From an uncultured Anaerolineaceae bacterium (lineage in GTDB: Bacteria > Chloroflexota > Anaerolineae > Promineifilales > Promineifilaceae), in the NCBI GenBank assembly GCA_937967805.1, contig CALBTC010000486.1, forward strand, positions 1-30,075: DNA of 30,075 bases, in the 5' to 3' direction. The translations under genes and the position numbers were made by a program. Shown here in pieces: positions 1 to 8,637 of the stretch (position 1 is the first letter of the stretch; the number at the start of each line of letters is the position of its first letter). Under the pieces are notes generated by a model. It did no database searches. It saw nothing but the letters and a program-made list of their open reading frames with translations, and was not told the DNA's origin.

Positions 1-10
1 GCTACTTTAA

Positions 11-49
11 GCCCATTCGCCAATTCCGCTAACTTATTTGCGAATGGGC
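11..49 (-). terminator. Stem-loop just downstream of kinase gene 52-1686
   Basis: A perfect 10-bp inverted repeat, GCCCATTCGC at 11-20 and GCGAATGGGC at 40-49, encloses a 19-nt loop. It begins 2 bp past the TAA stop of the minus-strand kinase (stop at 52-54). Its place after the last visible gene of the kinase cluster suggests a 3' end signal. No clear U-tract follows on the minus strand (the next bases are TTAAAGTAGC), so intrinsic termination is uncertain. An mRNA-stabilising hairpin is equally possible. Confidence 0.45.
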
Positions 50-51
50 AC

Positions 52-1686
52 TTAGTTGGCCGGTTCCAGGAAATAAGTGCTGCCGCTTTCCTCAACGCTC
101 CAGCCTTGAACCTGTATGCGCTCACCGGCAGAGTTGGTAAACGGCTCGCTGCGAATCTCATACCAAAGCTGCCCGTCATCACATTCTGGTCCACCAATAA
201 TGTCAACCAGGCGGCCGGGCAGCAAGGTGTTTTCCACGCCAAAGTTAGTGCCCGGACCGGAACGCACGTTGATCTGGTAGTTAACAACCCGGGCCTTGTC
301 CCCCACGGAAAGGCGCGTGGGCGAAGCGCCGACACAAACCACGGTGGTTGGTGTCGCCGTAGGCAGGTTGGTGGCCGTCTCGGTAGGTAGTTCGGTGGGG
401 ATGGGTGTGGCCTCAAGTGTAAATGTGGCCGTAGCCGGTGGTGGCAAAGTTGGCTCGGTTTCTTCTGTTGCTGGTTCGGGCGTTGCTGTTTCCTCGGCCT
501 CATTGACGGCAATCAGTTCCGCTTCTGCTTCAGGCAAGACGGTGATGGCGGCTTCGGGGGCTGTGGTGGGTACGGCCGTTTCCTCTTCTACGACAGGCGG
601 CTCAGGCGCATCATCCGGTCGCAGAAATGTAAAGGCTCCCAACCCGCCCACCAGAATGACGACCGAAATGATAACCCAGAGGGGAACAGAAATCCGTTTG
701 CCGGGCGGTGGTCCAGCCACGTTGGGTCTGCTTGATTTCGCGGTTGAAACCAGATGCAGCGTGCCGCCGCGACTGATCAGGCTGCTGTCGTCCAGGCGAG
801 TCAGCACCTGGGTAGCCTGCGGATTGGGGCCAAAACCACCTTCGGCGGCAATGGCCCGGTCAATGGCGGCCACCAGGGCATCGGCCGTTTGGAAGCGCTG
901 CTCCGGCTCTTTTTTAAGCAACGTTTCCACAATCGATAAAGTTTGTGGCGTCAGGTCGGGACGCAGGCGATGCAGCGGCACCGGCTCCTCATGGACGTGT
1001 TTGTACATGATGGCCGTAATGTCTTCGGCGTCAAACGGCCTATTCCCGGCAAACAGTTCATAGAAGATAATACCCAGGGAGTAGAGGTCGGAACGGCCGT
1101 CCAGCGGCAGGCCACGAAACTGTTCCGGCGACATATACGCCGGGGTGCCGACAAAGCCGCCGGTATGCGTCAATTTGGCCCCACTTTGCACCGCAGCAAT
1201 GCCCAAATCCACCAACACCGGCGTGCCGTCCGGCCGGATCAAAATGTTGCCCGGCTTTAAATCACGGTGAATCACCTGGGCCTGATGGGCAATGCCCAAA
1301 GCAATGGCCAGCTGGCGCATGATATTTAGCACCTGCTCCGTCGTGAGCAATTTATTGCGCTCGGCCAGCTCTTCCAGCTTCTCCCGTAGCGAACCGCCGG
1401 GGATGTATTGCATGGCGATATACGGTTGGCCCTGCGGCGTTTGCCCGGTGCTGTAAACCTGCACAATGTTGGGATGGTCCAGCCGGGCCACCGTACGCGC
1501 CTCGCGCCGGAAACGTCGCACAAACTGCTCATCCGTGGCCAACGTATCCAGCATCACCTTAAAAGCGACACGCCGCTGCAAATCTTCATCTTGGGCCAGA
1601 TACACGTCGGCCATCCCGCCCCTGGCCACGTGCTGCTCAATTTTGTACTGGTCAATTTTTTGCCCGAGTAATCGTTCGGTGTCCAT
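52..1686 (-). CDS. Receptor Ser/Thr protein kinase (PknB-like), DLG type, with extracellular SH3-like domain
   Basis: A 544-residue transmembrane kinase. The cytoplasmic kinase domain (about 14-280) has a Gly loop ARGGMADVY at 21-29, ATP-binding Lys43, Glu62 and a catalytic HRDLKPGN with Asp142. The metal-binding motif is DLG (160-162) instead of DFG. GTPAYMSPEQ and DGRSD (196-200) follow. A juxtamembrane stretch leads to one TM helix near 335-360, then a Glu/Pro/Thr-rich linker and a C-terminal bacterial SH3-like domain (NVRSGPGTNF). That domain is expected outside the cell and may sense wall fragments, an inference from PASTA/SH3b kinases. The start ATG is preceded by GAGG. It lies 15 bp after the stop of the close paralogue at 1702-3561, so the two are probably co-transcribed and arose by duplication. 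Confidence 0.93.
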   Translation of the reverse strand: MDTERLLGQKIDQYKIEQHVARGGMADVYLAQDEDLQRRVAFKVMLDTLATDEQFVRRFRREARTVARLDHPNIVQVYSTGQTPQGQPYIAMQYIPGGSLREKLEELAERNKLLTTEQVLNIMRQLAIALGIAHQAQVIHRDLKPGNILIRPDGTPVLVDLGIAAVQSGAKLTHTGGFVGTPAYMSPEQFRGLPLDGRSDLYSLGIIFYELFAGNRPFDAEDITAIMYKHVHEEPVPLHRLRPDLTPQTLSIVETLLKKEPEQRFQTADALVAAIDRAIAAEGGFGPNPQATQVLTRLDDSSLISRGGTLHLVSTAKSSRPNVAGPPPGKRISVPLWVIISVVILVGGLGAFTFLRPDDAPEPPVVEEETAVPTTAPEAAITVLPEAEAELIAVNEAEETATPEPATEETEPTLPPPATATFTLEATPIPTELPTETATNLPTATPTTVVCVGASPTRLSVGDKARVVNYQINVRSGPGTNFGVENTLLPGRLVDIIGGPECDDGQLWYEIRSEPFTNSAGERIQVQGWSVEESGSTYFLEPAN

Positions 1687-1701
1687 GCTTTGCCTCTTTT
1701 G

Positions 1702-3561
1702 CTAGGGGCGATATTCCACGGAGAGCCCAACAAGATTGAGCGCCGGATCGAGAGAGCCGACGGTTTCTGTGGAATTGTCTATAAGTTCGATACTGGTGAG
1801 ACGGCCGTCCTGGCAAATCGGCGGCAGTTCCAGCGACAGCAAATCAATTGTGCCCCGCACGTCATCGGTGATCGGCTCACTCCATACAGAGCGGGCCAAA
1901 GGAGCCACCGTGATGACGCCCTGCCCATTGTGCCATTCGCGCACATGGACCCCCGCCTGGAGTTCCACCAGCACAATCAGCGTGTCATCACACACAATTT
2001 CCACACGCCCCACTACCTGATCGGCAAACCGGGTAAAGCCATTACCCAGCGTTAGCAGTAGGTGGAGCTGCTGAGCCTGCGTGATGTCGGCAGCCAGCGG
2101 CAGACGGACTGGGGCGTTGGTAAAAGGGCCGGAGGAAGCCTGGCTCTTGAAAATAGATGTGGAAAGCTGAAAAGGCACATCGCCCAAAGTGACTTCGCCG
2201 ACGGGCGGCGCGCTGAAATCAATCGTGCCGTTGGCCACCGCTTGCAGCGGAATCGGTTGAAAAACGTTGGCGGGAACGGCCGTTGCAGTTTCGGTGGGTG
2301 GGGGTACGGTGGGCAGTGTCGTTTGTGTTGGGGCAGGTGGTTCTGTTGCCGTCACAGGAATCTGTGGGGTTGGTACGGCCGTTGGCGGGTCGGTAGGAAC
2401 TGTGGTGGGTACAGCCTGTCCTGAGCTGCTCACCTCTGTTAAGTCTGCCGAAGGGGTCGTTGCCATAATAGCAACTTCAGGCACCTCCGTTGGGTTATTT
2501 TCCGGCTCATCGCGCCCTTGACTGATTAGCAAAAATGCCGCTGCCAGCAAAAACACAACGGCCGTGGCCATAACCCAGACCGGCACCCTCTTTCTTTTCG
2601 TCGATTTGGCTTCCGCTACAGGAGCAGCAATTTGTTTTCGGCTAATCAAGGCGCTGTCAGGAAGGTGGGTGAGCACCTGGGTCAGCTGGGGATCATAGGC
2701 GGCGCTACCTTCTGCCTGGAGCGCGGCATCAATGGCCGGAATGAGGTCTTCGGCTTTTTGGTAACGGTCATCGCGATTTTTCTGCAGGCAGGTGGCAACA
2801 ATTGCCTGGGTTTGCGGCGAGGTATCGGGACGAAGCTGCTGCAAGGGGACCGGTTCTTCGTTAACATGTTTGTAGAGGATGGTCGTGAAATTTTCTGCCT
2901 CAAACGGCAGTCTGCCCGCCAGCAGTTCATACAAAATCACGCCAAACGAGTAGATGTCGGAACGGCCGTCCAAAGGCCGGCTGCGTGCTTGCTCCGGCGA
3001 CATGTAAGCTGGGGTACCCACAAAGCCACCCGTCTGGGTCAGCTTGGGGCCGCCGCCACTGCTAATGGCGGCAATGCCCAAATCTACCAGCACCGGCGTG
3101 CCATCAGGCCGGATGAGAATATTGCCCGGCTTCAGGTCGCGATGGATGATACCGGCCCGATGGGCCACGCTTAAAGCCAGGGCCAGCTGGCGCGCCAGGT
3201 TTAAGGTTTGTTCCGTCGTCAGCAGCTTGCCCCGCTCGGCCAACTGCTCCAGCCGGTCGCGCAGGGAGCCGCCGCTGATGTACTGCATGGCAATGTACGG
3301 CTGGCCCAACGGCGTTTGCCCGGTGCTGTAAACTTGAATGATGTTCGGATGATCCAGCCGGGCCACGGTGCGGGCCTCGCGCTGAAAACGCTGAACATAT
3401 TGCGGATCGAGCGCCAGGGCGTCCAGCATCACCTTAAAGGCGACGTCGCGCTGCAGGGTCGTATCCTGCGCCAGGTAGACGTCGGCCATGCCGCCCCTGG
3501 CAATATGGCGGGTGATGGTAAATTGGTCTATCGTCTGCCCAACGAGTCTTCCTGTTTTCAT
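1702..3561 (-). CDS. Receptor Ser/Thr protein kinase, DLG type, with novel beta-rich extracellular domain
   Basis: A 619-residue membrane kinase. Its catalytic domain aligns without gaps to the neighbouring kinase at 52-1686 through the catalytic loop: ARGGMADVY at 21-29, Lys43, HRD with Asp142, and DLG at 160-162. GTPAYMSPEQ and DGRSD follow. A TM helix (VPVWVMATAVVFLLAAAFLL) separates the kinase from a Thr/Pro-rich linker. The C-terminal part of about 190 residues (about 430-619) is rich in beta-forming residues and has only two cysteines. It is not an SH3, PASTA, NHL or PD40 domain that I recognise; a jelly-roll carbohydrate-binding fold is one guess. It is expected to lie outside the cell as the ligand-sensing part. 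It is the first gene after a 95-bp gap with a hairpin, so it may head a two-gene kinase operon. Confidence 0.92.
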   Translation of the reverse strand: MKTGRLVGQTIDQFTITRHIARGGMADVYLAQDTTLQRDVAFKVMLDALALDPQYVQRFQREARTVARLDHPNIIQVYSTGQTPLGQPYIAMQYISGGSLRDRLEQLAERGKLLTTEQTLNLARQLALALSVAHRAGIIHRDLKPGNILIRPDGTPVLVDLGIAAISSGGGPKLTQTGGFVGTPAYMSPEQARSRPLDGRSDIYSFGVILYELLAGRLPFEAENFTTILYKHVNEEPVPLQQLRPDTSPQTQAIVATCLQKNRDDRYQKAEDLIPAIDAALQAEGSAAYDPQLTQVLTHLPDSALISRKQIAAPVAEAKSTKRKRVPVWVMATAVVFLLAAAFLLISQGRDEPENNPTEVPEVAIMATTPSADLTEVSSSGQAVPTTVPTDPPTAVPTPQIPVTATEPPAPTQTTLPTVPPPTETATAVPANVFQPIPLQAVANGTIDFSAPPVGEVTLGDVPFQLSTSIFKSQASSGPFTNAPVRLPLAADITQAQQLHLLLTLGNGFTRFADQVVGRVEIVCDDTLIVLVELQAGVHVREWHNGQGVITVAPLARSVWSEPITDDVRGTIDLLSLELPPICQDGRLTSIELIDNSTETVGSLDPALNLVGLSVEYRP

Positions 3562-3615
3562 ACAGATGTGTTATACCCCAAAAACCCTAAGCGCTTACTT
3601 ACCTCTAGCAAATCA

Positions 3616-3648
3616 AGATTGGTCCAATCTTGGAGATTGGACCAATCT
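3616..3648 (-). terminator. Perfect 15-bp hairpin between kinase genes
   Basis: Arms AGATTGGTCCAATCT (3616-3630) and AGATTGGACCAATCT (3634-3648) are exact reverse complements around a TGG loop. Each arm is itself almost palindromic. The element begins 8 bp past the stop of the kinase at 3657-6122 in the 95-bp gap before the next gene. No U-run follows on the minus strand. It could end transcription, block exonucleases, or be one copy of a dispersed palindromic repeat. Confidence 0.55.
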
Positions 3649-3656
3649 GGAGCAGT

Positions 3657-6122
3657 TTAATTGCATTCATTAAGCCGATCCTGCCACAGCCAGCCGGTGG
3701 CCGAGCCGTCCTCTGTGGTGAGCTGCCACCACCAGCCCTGGGCGTCACTATCCAGGCGGATGGGACCCCAAACGGGGCCATCAACAACCCGCAGCGAGGC
3801 ACCGTTGGGCAAGCTCTGCCCCAGCGAACCGGCCACCACATCGGGCTGTGACCAGAATCGGGCGTTGGCGCCGGCGGTTACGGCCGTTCCCACCGGCAAA
3901 GGACATGCCGCCACACCCGTCTCGCTGACAGGCCAATCGCTGCTGTCATCGCTTGCCGGCAGCGTGATTAGGCCGGCCTGCACCAGATTATCCAGCATCT
4001 CCACCGGCACAACGGCCCAAGAGGGATCATAGCAGCGGCCGTTTTGCGTCAGGCGCACCGGGAGTTGCGAATCCAAATTCATCACCCAAATATCCACCTC
4101 ATCCCCATCAGCTTGCAGGTGGTTGGAATGGAAGGCAATCTGCCTGCCGTCGGGCGACCAGGCGGGGCGTTCATCACTGTTACCCAAGGCAACAACTTGG
4201 CGCAAATCAGAACCGTCGGGCCGAGCAATCCAGATATCGCGATCCCCCTCAATACGCGATTCAAACGCCAGCCACTGCCCGTCATGCGACCAGGCCGGCG
4301 TACTGGCAGATTCGCCCAATGTAATGAGTTCCACGTGTGGACCACCTTCAGGCGGAATCAGAAAGATGCTGTAACGGCCGTTTGCATTGCTCTCATAAAT
4401 AATCTGTCCATCTGGTGACCAGGAAGGATCATCATTCACAGCGGTATTGGACGTTAGCCGAAGCTGGTTACTTCCGTCGTTGTCCATCATATATATTTGT
4501 TTGGTTCCATCCCGACTTGAAACAAACGCAAATTGGCTATCATCGGGTGACCAGACGGCCTCAAAGTTGGGACTGCTGCTGTCGCCGCTGGTAATCTGGC
4601 GCAAATTGGTGCCATCGACGTTGCTCACATAAATCTGCCAGGAGCCTCCCACATCGGAACGGTACGCAATCTGACGGCCGTCACGCGAGAAGGCAGGCAC
4701 AACGCTGTTGCCGGGCTGTCCGGGCAGCCGGAATTGAGTACGGCCGTCGGGCGAACTCAGAAAAATCCGGTTTCCGCCACTGTCCACGGCACAACTGTAA
4801 GCAATGAGCCCATCGGGAAAAGGATTAGCAGCCGAATCCGCTGCCGCTGCTGTAGGCGGAGCTGGTTCAAGGGTTGGGGCGGCGGTAGGAGCAGCGGCAT
4901 CATTGAACGGTATGACAGGCTCCTCGGTGGGAACGGCCGTTGGTTGTGCGGTGCTGGTAGGCAAAGCCGTCTCCGCCTCGCTGGCCACAATGCCGGCTGC
5001 CGTGGTTGTGGCTTCAGCCAGCTCAGCAGGCTCGACCGTGGCGGTGGGTGATGAAATCGTAAAGCCATCGCGGAAAACAAGAATGCTGCCGGCAATTAAA
5101 ATGAGTAAGCCAAGGGGCAGGATGTAGTGCCAGTACGGCCGTTTCTCTCCATTTGCCGCCGGCGCGGCCCCAGCCGGTTGCTGGAGGCGGCGGCGCGTGG
5201 TGGGCGGGCCATCGATTACTCGGGCCGCTGCCGCCTCCCAACTGCCCACGGACACATTTTGGTTCATATCTTCAGCCGCCATCGCCTGATCCAGGGCGGC
5301 TACCAGTTCACCGGCGCTTTGGTAACGATTTGCCGGTTCTTTTTGCAGGCAGGTGGCCACGATTTGCCGGGTTTGCGGTGTAAGTTCGGGGCGGAACTGC
5401 TCTAGCGGGTGCGGCGGCTCGTAGATGTGCTGGTGAATCATGGCCCAGGGGGAATCGGCTTCAAACGGCAGTTGGCCGCTCAGCAGTTCATAGAGGATGA
5501 TGCCCAGGGAGTAGATATCGGAACGGCCGTCGATACTTTTCCCCGCCCCCTGCTCCGGCGACATGTAGGTGGGCGTGCCCAGCACGTTGCCCGTTTGCGT
5601 CAGGCGGGTGGTGGCCTGCTGGATGGCGGCGATGCCCAGGTCAGACAGCACCGGCGTGCCGTCGCGCCGCAGCAAAATATTGCTTGGCTTCAGGTCACGG
5701 TGGATGATTTCTGCCTGGTGCGCCACCCGCAGCGCGTCGGCAATCTGGCGCACAATGGAAAGGGCGTAAATGGTGCTGACCCACTGCTTTTGTTCGGTTA
5801 GCTGGCGCAAATAATCGCTCAGCGAGCCGCCGTTGATGTACTGCATGGCGATGTACGGCTGCCCGGCCGGCGTCGTGCCGGTCACATAGATAGGCACAAT
5901 GTTGGGGTGTTCCAGTCGGGCCGTGGCTCTGGCCTCGCGCTCAAAGCGGCGCATCAGCTCTTCATTTTGGGCCAGAGCCGGCAGCATGGTTTTTAGCACC
6001 ACCTCACGGTCCAACGTCAGATCGCGCGCCAGGTAAACGGCCGCCATCCCCCCCTGCCCAATCAGGCGGATCACTTTGTACTGGTCAATTTGCTGCCCAA
6101 CGAGAGAATCAAAGTCTGTCAT
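3657..6122 (-). CDS. Receptor Ser/Thr protein kinase, DLG type, with PD40/TolB-like propeller and SH3-like domain
   Basis: An 821-residue membrane kinase numbered from ATG 6120-6122. A GTG at 6129-6131 would add three residues, but the ATG matches paralogue N-termini better. The kinase domain has IGQGGMAAVY (21-30), Lys44, HRD with Asp143, DLG near 161, GTPTYMSPEQ and DGRSD. After the TM helix (YILPLGLLILIAGSILVF) and a Pro/Ala/Thr linker come about six PD40 (WD40-like TolB) blades. Their hallmarks are 'xWSPDGxxIAFxS' with '(I/V)WVMNxDGS(N/D)xxxLT', as in DGRQIAYRSD, AVWSPDDSQFAF and PAWSPDGRQIAF. The last 80 residues resemble an SH3 domain (GTAVTAG...GWLWQDRL). The layout parallels PknD-type receptors, whose propeller acts outside the cell. 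The propeller ligand is unknown. Confidence 0.92.
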   Translation of the reverse strand: MTDFDSLVGQQIDQYKVIRLIGQGGMAAVYLARDLTLDREVVLKTMLPALAQNEELMRRFEREARATARLEHPNIVPIYVTGTTPAGQPYIAMQYINGGSLSDYLRQLTEQKQWVSTIYALSIVRQIADALRVAHQAEIIHRDLKPSNILLRRDGTPVLSDLGIAAIQQATTRLTQTGNVLGTPTYMSPEQGAGKSIDGRSDIYSLGIILYELLSGQLPFEADSPWAMIHQHIYEPPHPLEQFRPELTPQTRQIVATCLQKEPANRYQSAGELVAALDQAMAAEDMNQNVSVGSWEAAAARVIDGPPTTRRRLQQPAGAAPAANGEKRPYWHYILPLGLLILIAGSILVFRDGFTISSPTATVEPAELAEATTTAAGIVASEAETALPTSTAQPTAVPTEEPVIPFNDAAAPTAAPTLEPAPPTAAAADSAANPFPDGLIAYSCAVDSGGNRIFLSSPDGRTQFRLPGQPGNSVVPAFSRDGRQIAYRSDVGGSWQIYVSNVDGTNLRQITSGDSSSPNFEAVWSPDDSQFAFVSSRDGTKQIYMMDNDGSNQLRLTSNTAVNDDPSWSPDGQIIYESNANGRYSIFLIPPEGGPHVELITLGESASTPAWSHDGQWLAFESRIEGDRDIWIARPDGSDLRQVVALGNSDERPAWSPDGRQIAFHSNHLQADGDEVDIWVMNLDSQLPVRLTQNGRCYDPSWAVVPVEMLDNLVQAGLITLPASDDSSDWPVSETGVAACPLPVGTAVTAGANARFWSQPDVVAGSLGQSLPNGASLRVVDGPVWGPIRLDSDAQGWWWQLTTEDGSATGWLWQDRLNECN

Positions 6123-6148
6123 GGTCGGCACGATAGAGAACAGGCTGC

Positions 6149-8533
6149 CTAATTTTCAGGCATTGCTCTTAGGAGTAAGTTATCATATGCATTCAAAGAA
6201 GAATAAGATACAGGATCACAGTCCTGAGTGGGTTCATAGTTATTTAAAATCGTTGGCAAGAAAACAGATTCGGGACCACCTGAAGGCAGCGGGCCTGCGT
6301 CCAGCACGCGAATGTTGTCCACAAACGTCCAAATGCCCAGAGAAGAACCATCGTGTAAATTACGATTGGAGAAAAAAAGACGAATGTTTTGCCCTTTGAA
6401 GAGAGAAAGGTCCTGACTATAGGTTCGCCAATCCAATTCGGTTTTAGCCGGCGGCGCAACATTCCCTAAACAGGATTGAAAGCCGTCACGAAGTACGGTT
6501 GCCAGGTGGTTTCTGCCGGAACCATCTTGAATAGCCACAAAAAAGTCAGAAAAGTCAATGGTGTCATTGACAAACATCTTGTAGTCAAACGACAAAACAG
6601 GACGCTCCCAGGCCGGATCAACGTAAATGGTTTGGTGTGTCCAGGCAATGCCCTCATCATGAGGTACCTGCCCGGTTTCCATGCCTAACTGGAGGGATGA
6701 ATTCCCCAAACTGGCCCGCGTTCCCGACGTGGCCACGGGCAGGTTACCACCATAGGCCCATTCGGTCAGGTTCATGTTGCTTTCAAAGGAGCCATTTAAG
6801 ACCAGGCCAGACACGGGGTCCGGCGGGGGATAGCCAAGGCTAAATACCTGAACACGAAAGATATTGCGTTCAACAACGTAAACATTACCTTCTTCATCAA
6901 CATCAACGCTATTCGGGGAGTCAAATTGACCATCATCAGTTCCATATTCTCCCCATTCAGTCACAAACGTCCCATCTGACTCAAATTTCTGGATACGATC
7001 ATTTCCAAAATCGGAGACATAAATATTGTCCTCTTGATCGATAGCAATATCAGATCCATTTGAGTCCCAAGACAATATAAAAGCGCCATCATTGGTATAT
7101 TTTTGAACTTGACCATTTGCTAAAACATAGACGTTATCATCACTATCGAGTCCAATTCCAGATATAAAAGTAAATGGACCAGGTTGTACTTCCCAATCAG
7201 CAATAAAATTCCCGTCATTATCGAATTTTACAATGCCATTAATCCACTGACCCACATAAAGATTACCTTCAGAATCTATACTAATGCTATTTGGTTCGGC
7301 TAAGTCAAAGCTTTCTATTGTCCTTAGATGAGCTCCATCGGGAGAATAGTTTAGTATGTGTGGCTCATTTCCATCTACGGTATACAAGTTACTCTCCGGG
7401 TCGGTTACGATGTCAAATACACCAACACCTGGCCATGCACCAATATCCCAAGACGCAAGATGCGTTCCACTTTTATCAAAAACATGGATAGGTGGCGCAA
7501 ATCCTGTTTCGTCTCCAACAAAAACCCATCCATTATCGCCAATTTCTATGTCTTCGAGTGAGAAAAATTCCCAGCTACCACTGATGTGATTGCCCCATGT
7601 TGCTTCCAACTGACAATTATTATTAAATTTATAAATGTAGCCTAACCAATCGCCAGCCAACACATACATGCTGCCATTGTCATCAACATCGAAAGCAAGC
7701 CCATAGTTGAACTCGGACCCTAACGTACACATCTTTGTAAATTCACCGCCGCTAGTAAAAACTTGGATACGGCTGGCATCTGCAACATAAACATAACCAT
7801 TTACATCTACAGCAATATCAATAGGTGAATTGAATTGCCCAATGCCAGACCCTGAACTTCCCCATTGCGCTAAATAGCTACCATTAACGGAAAACTTTTG
7901 CACGCGATCGTTGCCCGTATCCGCTACAAACACACTGCCAGATTCTGTATCTACGGCAATCCCTTGGGGTGAATCGAATTGCCCCGAACCACTTCCTTGT
8001 CCACCCCACTCTGACAAATATTGGCCATCATTGTCGTATTTAAAAACCCGATGATTTATATTATCGACTAGGAAAACTTGGCCGTTATTGCTTATCGCCA
8101 AATTTCTTCCATTTTTGCTCCACTCAGTCAGATATTCTCCTTGGCTGTTCAGCTTTTGAATCCGTACGTTTCCATTGTCAACAACAAAAATATTGCTTTG
8201 ATCGTCAATAGCTAAAGATGAGGGATAACTAAATTGACCATTACCATTGCCCAAATTGCCAAATGTTTGAAAGGTTCTATCAGTAGGCGAAAAAAGCGTA
8301 ATTCTATGCAACTCAGGATTGGCAACATAAATGACCCCATTCGGGCCAACGGCAATATCTCCCCGACCACCTGCCAGCAGAATCTTATCGCCTTCTGCGC
8401 CCCAGCTGCGGCGAAATACATATTCTTCAGCCGTGGGGATAGCGTTGGCCGTTTCAGAACTGCCAACAAAACTAATAAGCAACGTAATCACACCACTCAG
8501 GAAAAGCAAGAACATTGTTTGGGCACGAGACAC
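6149..8533 (-). CDS. Secreted NHL-repeat beta-propeller protein with C-terminal carbohydrate-binding-like domain
   Basis: About 794 residues. GTG at 8531-8533 is chosen because AGGAGG (8541-8546) sits 7 nt upstream; a TTG at 8585-8587 has no such site and would run through the putative operator. The N-terminus is a signal peptide (FLLFLSGVITLLISFVG) with likely cleavage after TANA. Then follow many NHL blades such as 'GSGQFDSPQGIAVD', 'VFVADTGNDRVQKF' and 'GIGQFNSPIDIAVD', probably forming more than one propeller. A region of about 150 residues beginning GLVLNGSFESN resembles a CBM-like jelly roll. It is followed by VFLPTILNNY, a segment shared with the two secreted proteins at 10543-13951. 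The coding sequence is visibly AT-richer than the kinases and has no ACGGCCGT octamer, so it may be a later insertion into the kinase cluster. It could present a ligand to the kinases or be independent. Confidence 0.9.
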   Translation of the reverse strand: MSRAQTMFLLFLSGVITLLISFVGSSETANAIPTAEEYVFRRSWGAEGDKILLAGGRGDIAVGPNGVIYVANPELHRITLFSPTDRTFQTFGNLGNGNGQFSYPSSLAIDDQSNIFVVDNGNVRIQKLNSQGEYLTEWSKNGRNLAISNNGQVFLVDNINHRVFKYDNDGQYLSEWGGQGSGSGQFDSPQGIAVDTESGSVFVADTGNDRVQKFSVNGSYLAQWGSSGSGIGQFNSPIDIAVDVNGYVYVADASRIQVFTSGGEFTKMCTLGSEFNYGLAFDVDDNGSMYVLAGDWLGYIYKFNNNCQLEATWGNHISGSWEFFSLEDIEIGDNGWVFVGDETGFAPPIHVFDKSGTHLASWDIGAWPGVGVFDIVTDPESNLYTVDGNEPHILNYSPDGAHLRTIESFDLAEPNSISIDSEGNLYVGQWINGIVKFDNDGNFIADWEVQPGPFTFISGIGLDSDDNVYVLANGQVQKYTNDGAFILSWDSNGSDIAIDQEDNIYVSDFGNDRIQKFESDGTFVTEWGEYGTDDGQFDSPNSVDVDEEGNVYVVERNIFRVQVFSLGYPPPDPVSGLVLNGSFESNMNLTEWAYGGNLPVATSGTRASLGNSSLQLGMETGQVPHDEGIAWTHQTIYVDPAWERPVLSFDYKMFVNDTIDFSDFFVAIQDGSGRNHLATVLRDGFQSCLGNVAPPAKTELDWRTYSQDLSLFKGQNIRLFFSNRNLHDGSSLGIWTFVDNIRVLDAGPLPSGGPESVFLPTILNNYEPTQDCDPVSYSSLNAYDNLLLRAMPEN

Positions 8534-8540
8534 GATATTT

Positions 8541-8546
8541 CCTCCT
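8541..8546 (-). promoter_or_regulatory. Ribosome binding site deciding the GTG start of the NHL gene
   Basis: The minus strand reads AGGAGG, 7 nt before the GTG at 8531-8533. It is a near-perfect Shine-Dalgarno and fixes the start at GTG. The next ATG (8513-8515) would cut off the n-region of the signal peptide. Confidence 0.75.
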
Positions 8547-8548
8547 GA

Positions 8549-8563
8549 AAATCGTAACGATTT
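8549..8563. promoter_or_regulatory. 15-bp palindrome upstream of the NHL gene
   Basis: AAATCGT and ACGATTT are exact inverted 7-mers around one central base. The palindrome sits between the candidate promoter and the Shine-Dalgarno of the NHL gene. That position suits a repressor operator or a small leader hairpin; it is seen only once in the window. Confidence 0.3.
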
Positions 8564-8586
8564 CCAACCAGCCTGACTCCGTTGCA

Positions 8587-8615
8587 ATGTAACATAGATT
8601 CGATCCAGCCGTCAA
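8587..8615 (-). promoter_or_regulatory. Candidate sigma70-type promoter of the NHL gene
   Basis: The minus strand carries TTGACG (8610-8615) as a -35 and TTACAT (8587-8592) as a weak -10, spaced 17 bp. It lies in the 104-bp gap after the kinase at 8638. The -35 is good and the -10 poor. It would give the NHL gene its own transcription start. Confidence 0.35.
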
Positions 8616-8637
8616 CGACCGGATGAGTTTGCCAAGC

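Noticed and set aside
296..1063. Long open frame on the plus strand opposite the first kinase (and similar ones opposite other kinases and the ATPase)
   Set aside because: It reads the complement of a clear kinase gene; composition is Val/Gly/Ser-rich from Pro/Thr linker codons, with no domain and no ribosome site.
8534..8587. TTG-extended start of the NHL gene
   Set aside because: It would pass through the AGGAGG site and the palindrome; GTG 8533 has ideal spacing and leaves a normal signal peptide.
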